This document shows, piece by piece, positions 23,161-23,569 of a stretch of DNA of 23,569 bases. Numbering within the stretch: position 1 is the first letter of the stretch; each line of letters starts with the position of its first letter. The notes beneath the pieces were generated by a model. The model ran no database searches. It had not been told where the DNA came from and worked only from the letters and a program-made list of their open reading frames with translations. This stretch comes from a virus. Both the position numbers and the translations under genes were made by a program. The stretch is from the IMG/VR virus record IMGVR_UViG_3300031975_000142, positions 1 through 23,569 of that record. One strand, 5' to 3'.

Positions 23161-23247
23161 TGTGATCACAAAATAGCATACCCCTCTGGATGTGATCACA
23201 AAATACACCCCTAGACGTGCATGTACACACATCACAATGTGATCACA
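23161..23247. repeat. Three-copy operator-like array TGTGATCACA
   Basis: The perfect 10-bp palindrome TGTGATCACA lies at 23161-23170, 23191-23200 and 23238-23247. The first two copies continue identically (AAAATA) and are exactly 30 bp apart, about three helical turns. A further half-element ATCACA at 23231 makes a second palindrome with the third copy. The half-site TGTGA is that of CRP-type regulators, but their usual 6-bp gap is missing. Confidence 0.65.
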
Positions 23248-23262
23248 AATATAGACAAGCAT

Positions 23263-23278
23263 TGTTTCACGTGAAACA
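23263..23278. other. parS: parS centromere site (exact consensus)
   Basis: TGTTTCACGTGAAACA is a perfect 16-bp palindrome identical to the consensus parS site bound by chromosomal ParB (Spo0J) in many bacteria. Chance of an exact 16-bp match in a window this long is of order 5 in a million with equal base use. It lies 16 bp after the TGTGATCACA array and 161 bp before the rightward gene. No ParA or ParB gene is visible in the window. Confidence 0.9.
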
Positions 23279-23349
23279 TTATGTGCATAGCTAGGTGTTG
23301 CAATTATGTCACCCACACAATAGCCCTTATTTATATAGCAAATATCAAA

Positions 23350-23364
23350 GTGACGCCACGTCAC
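23350..23364. repeat. GTGACG/CGTCAC inverted repeat
   Basis: GTGACG, loop CCA, CGTCAC; six perfect pairs, 75 bp upstream of the rightward start codon. Possible operator or leader hairpin for the rightward gene; no T-run follows. Confidence 0.4.
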
Positions 23365-23376
23365 GAAATAACCAGG

Positions 23377-23406
23377 TTGTGTTTAAAGATGTTCTGGTTG
23401 TAAGAT
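23377..23406 (+). promoter_or_regulatory. Weak candidate promoter of the rightward gene
   Basis: TTGTGT at 23377, 18-nt spacer, TAAGAT at 23401 (each 4/6). It is the nearest sigma-70-like pair upstream of the start at 23439. An activator bound at the upstream repeats would help so weak a promoter. Confidence 0.25.
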
Positions 23407-23412
23407 GATTGC

Positions 23413-23428
23413 ATCAACTCAATAGGAG
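23413..23428 (+). repeat. 16-bp direct repeat containing the ribosome binding site (copy 1)
   Basis: ATCAACTCAATAGGAG here is repeated exactly at 23554-23569, the last bases of the window. Here it carries the AGGAGG that lies 9 nt before the start codon at 23439. The second copy falls inside the coding frame and probably serves the next gene. Confidence 0.7.
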
Positions 23429-23438
23429 GATTTACCAA

Positions 23439-23569
23439 ATGACTAGCGCAATATCATATATAGATGATTTAGATACATTAAATAAAATACTTGAGATATG
23501 CTCAAAACTTGGTGGTATGGAAAACATAAGAAAAGAAGCAACTAATAGAATTAATCAACTCAATAGGAG
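23439..23569 (+). CDS. Rightward gene, partial (early gene of unknown function)
   Basis: ATG at 23439 with an AGGAGG ribosome binding site 9 nt upstream. 43 full codons are visible: MTSAISYIDDLDTLNKILEI, then CSKLGGMENIRKEATNRINQ, LNR. It looks alpha-helical and charged, without a recognisable family. It is the only plus-strand gene seen and is divergent from the virion block, so it likely opens the early or replication region. The window ends before its stop. The parS and TGTGATCACA sites lie in its upstream region. Confidence 0.65.
   Translation, partial: MTSAISYIDDLDTLNKILEICSKLGGMENIRKEATNRINQLNR

Larger units (their letters stand above)
23029..23336 (+). repeat. 13-bp direct repeat CCCTTATTTATAT
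   Basis: Exact copies at 23029-23041 and 23324-23336, bracketing the TGTGATCACA array and the parS site. The end of each copy (TTTATAT) is -10-like in the rightward direction, but no convincing -35 precedes either. Confidence 0.45.
22528..23438. promoter_or_regulatory. About 910-bp divergent control region without genes
   Basis: Several open frames cross this stretch, but none has a ribosome binding site, a conserved-looking product or sensible composition. The DNA is AT-rich with C-rich islands on the plus strand and holds at least eight palindromes or repeats, listed separately. It separates leftward virion genes from a rightward gene starting at 23439. It probably holds the main regulatory switch and perhaps an origin. 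Confidence 0.7.

Noticed and set aside
22862-23165. Two plus-strand frames of 74 and 84 codons in the control region
   Set aside because: Unusual composition (many Cys, Tyr, Phe), no ribosome binding site, and they cross palindromes and the C-rich tract.
23134-23364. 76-codon minus-strand frame across the parS and repeat region
   Set aside because: Its product merely translates the TGTGATCACA repeats (YFVIT twice) and parS. It has no ribosome binding site, and the DNA pattern is palindromic, not coding.

Overview
This window looks like part of the genome of a short-tailed (podovirus-like) marine bacteriophage, of the kind known mainly from uncultured ocean virus collections. From position 22527 down to position 1, all genes lie on the minus strand. 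They form one tightly packed virion-building block, with start-stop overlaps of 1-14 nt nearly throughout. No tail sheath, tape measure or long tail tube gene is visible. That fits a podovirus, as do the portal, the flat adaptor proteins and the several tail fibre genes. A DUF1127 protein, common in Alpha- and Gammaproteobacteria, suggests a proteobacterial host; this is inference only.

Layout in transcription order, right to left. (1) 22527-18481: a run of small accessory genes. It includes a membrane-anchored coiled-coil protein, a secreted outer-membrane-like beta protein, several very basic small proteins (two of them below 60 codons), a Lys/Gly decapeptide-repeat protein and a DUF1127 protein. 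(2) 18429-15727: a membrane protein, the small terminase, and a large terminase whose reading frame is interrupted. Its conserved N-terminal module has no standard start codon; an ATA sits exactly where an ATG is expected. (3) 15724-8891: portal, a small conserved protein, a 582-residue structural protein, scaffold, a strong promoter with a long leader, major capsid protein and a small capsid-associated protein, then a GC-rich hairpin. (4) 8831-1: head-tail adaptor, a large nozzle/stopper-like protein, an 834-residue repeat-rich fibre, a small beta protein, three genes built from propeller-type repeats (two of them apparently one gene split by a frame break) and a partial tail fibre running off the left edge.

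Right of 22527 lies about 910 bp without a credible gene. It separates the leftward virion genes from a rightward gene that starts at 23439 and runs off the right edge. The gap is dense in regulatory-looking DNA. It holds promoter candidates of the same TTGACA-N16-TAYAACTA type found before the capsid gene, an 11-bp inverted repeat, copies of AACATTAATGTT, a five-run G-quadruplex motif and three copies of the palindrome TGTGATCACA. It also holds an exact copy of the 16-bp consensus bacterial centromere site parS (TGTTTCACGTGAAACA). No ParB gene is visible, so the host ParB may bind the phage genome here. This is the most striking signal in the window.

Functional calls rest on remembered family resemblance and visible motifs; no database search was possible. 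Two frame breaks (terminase and propeller protein) may be real biology or sequence errors.
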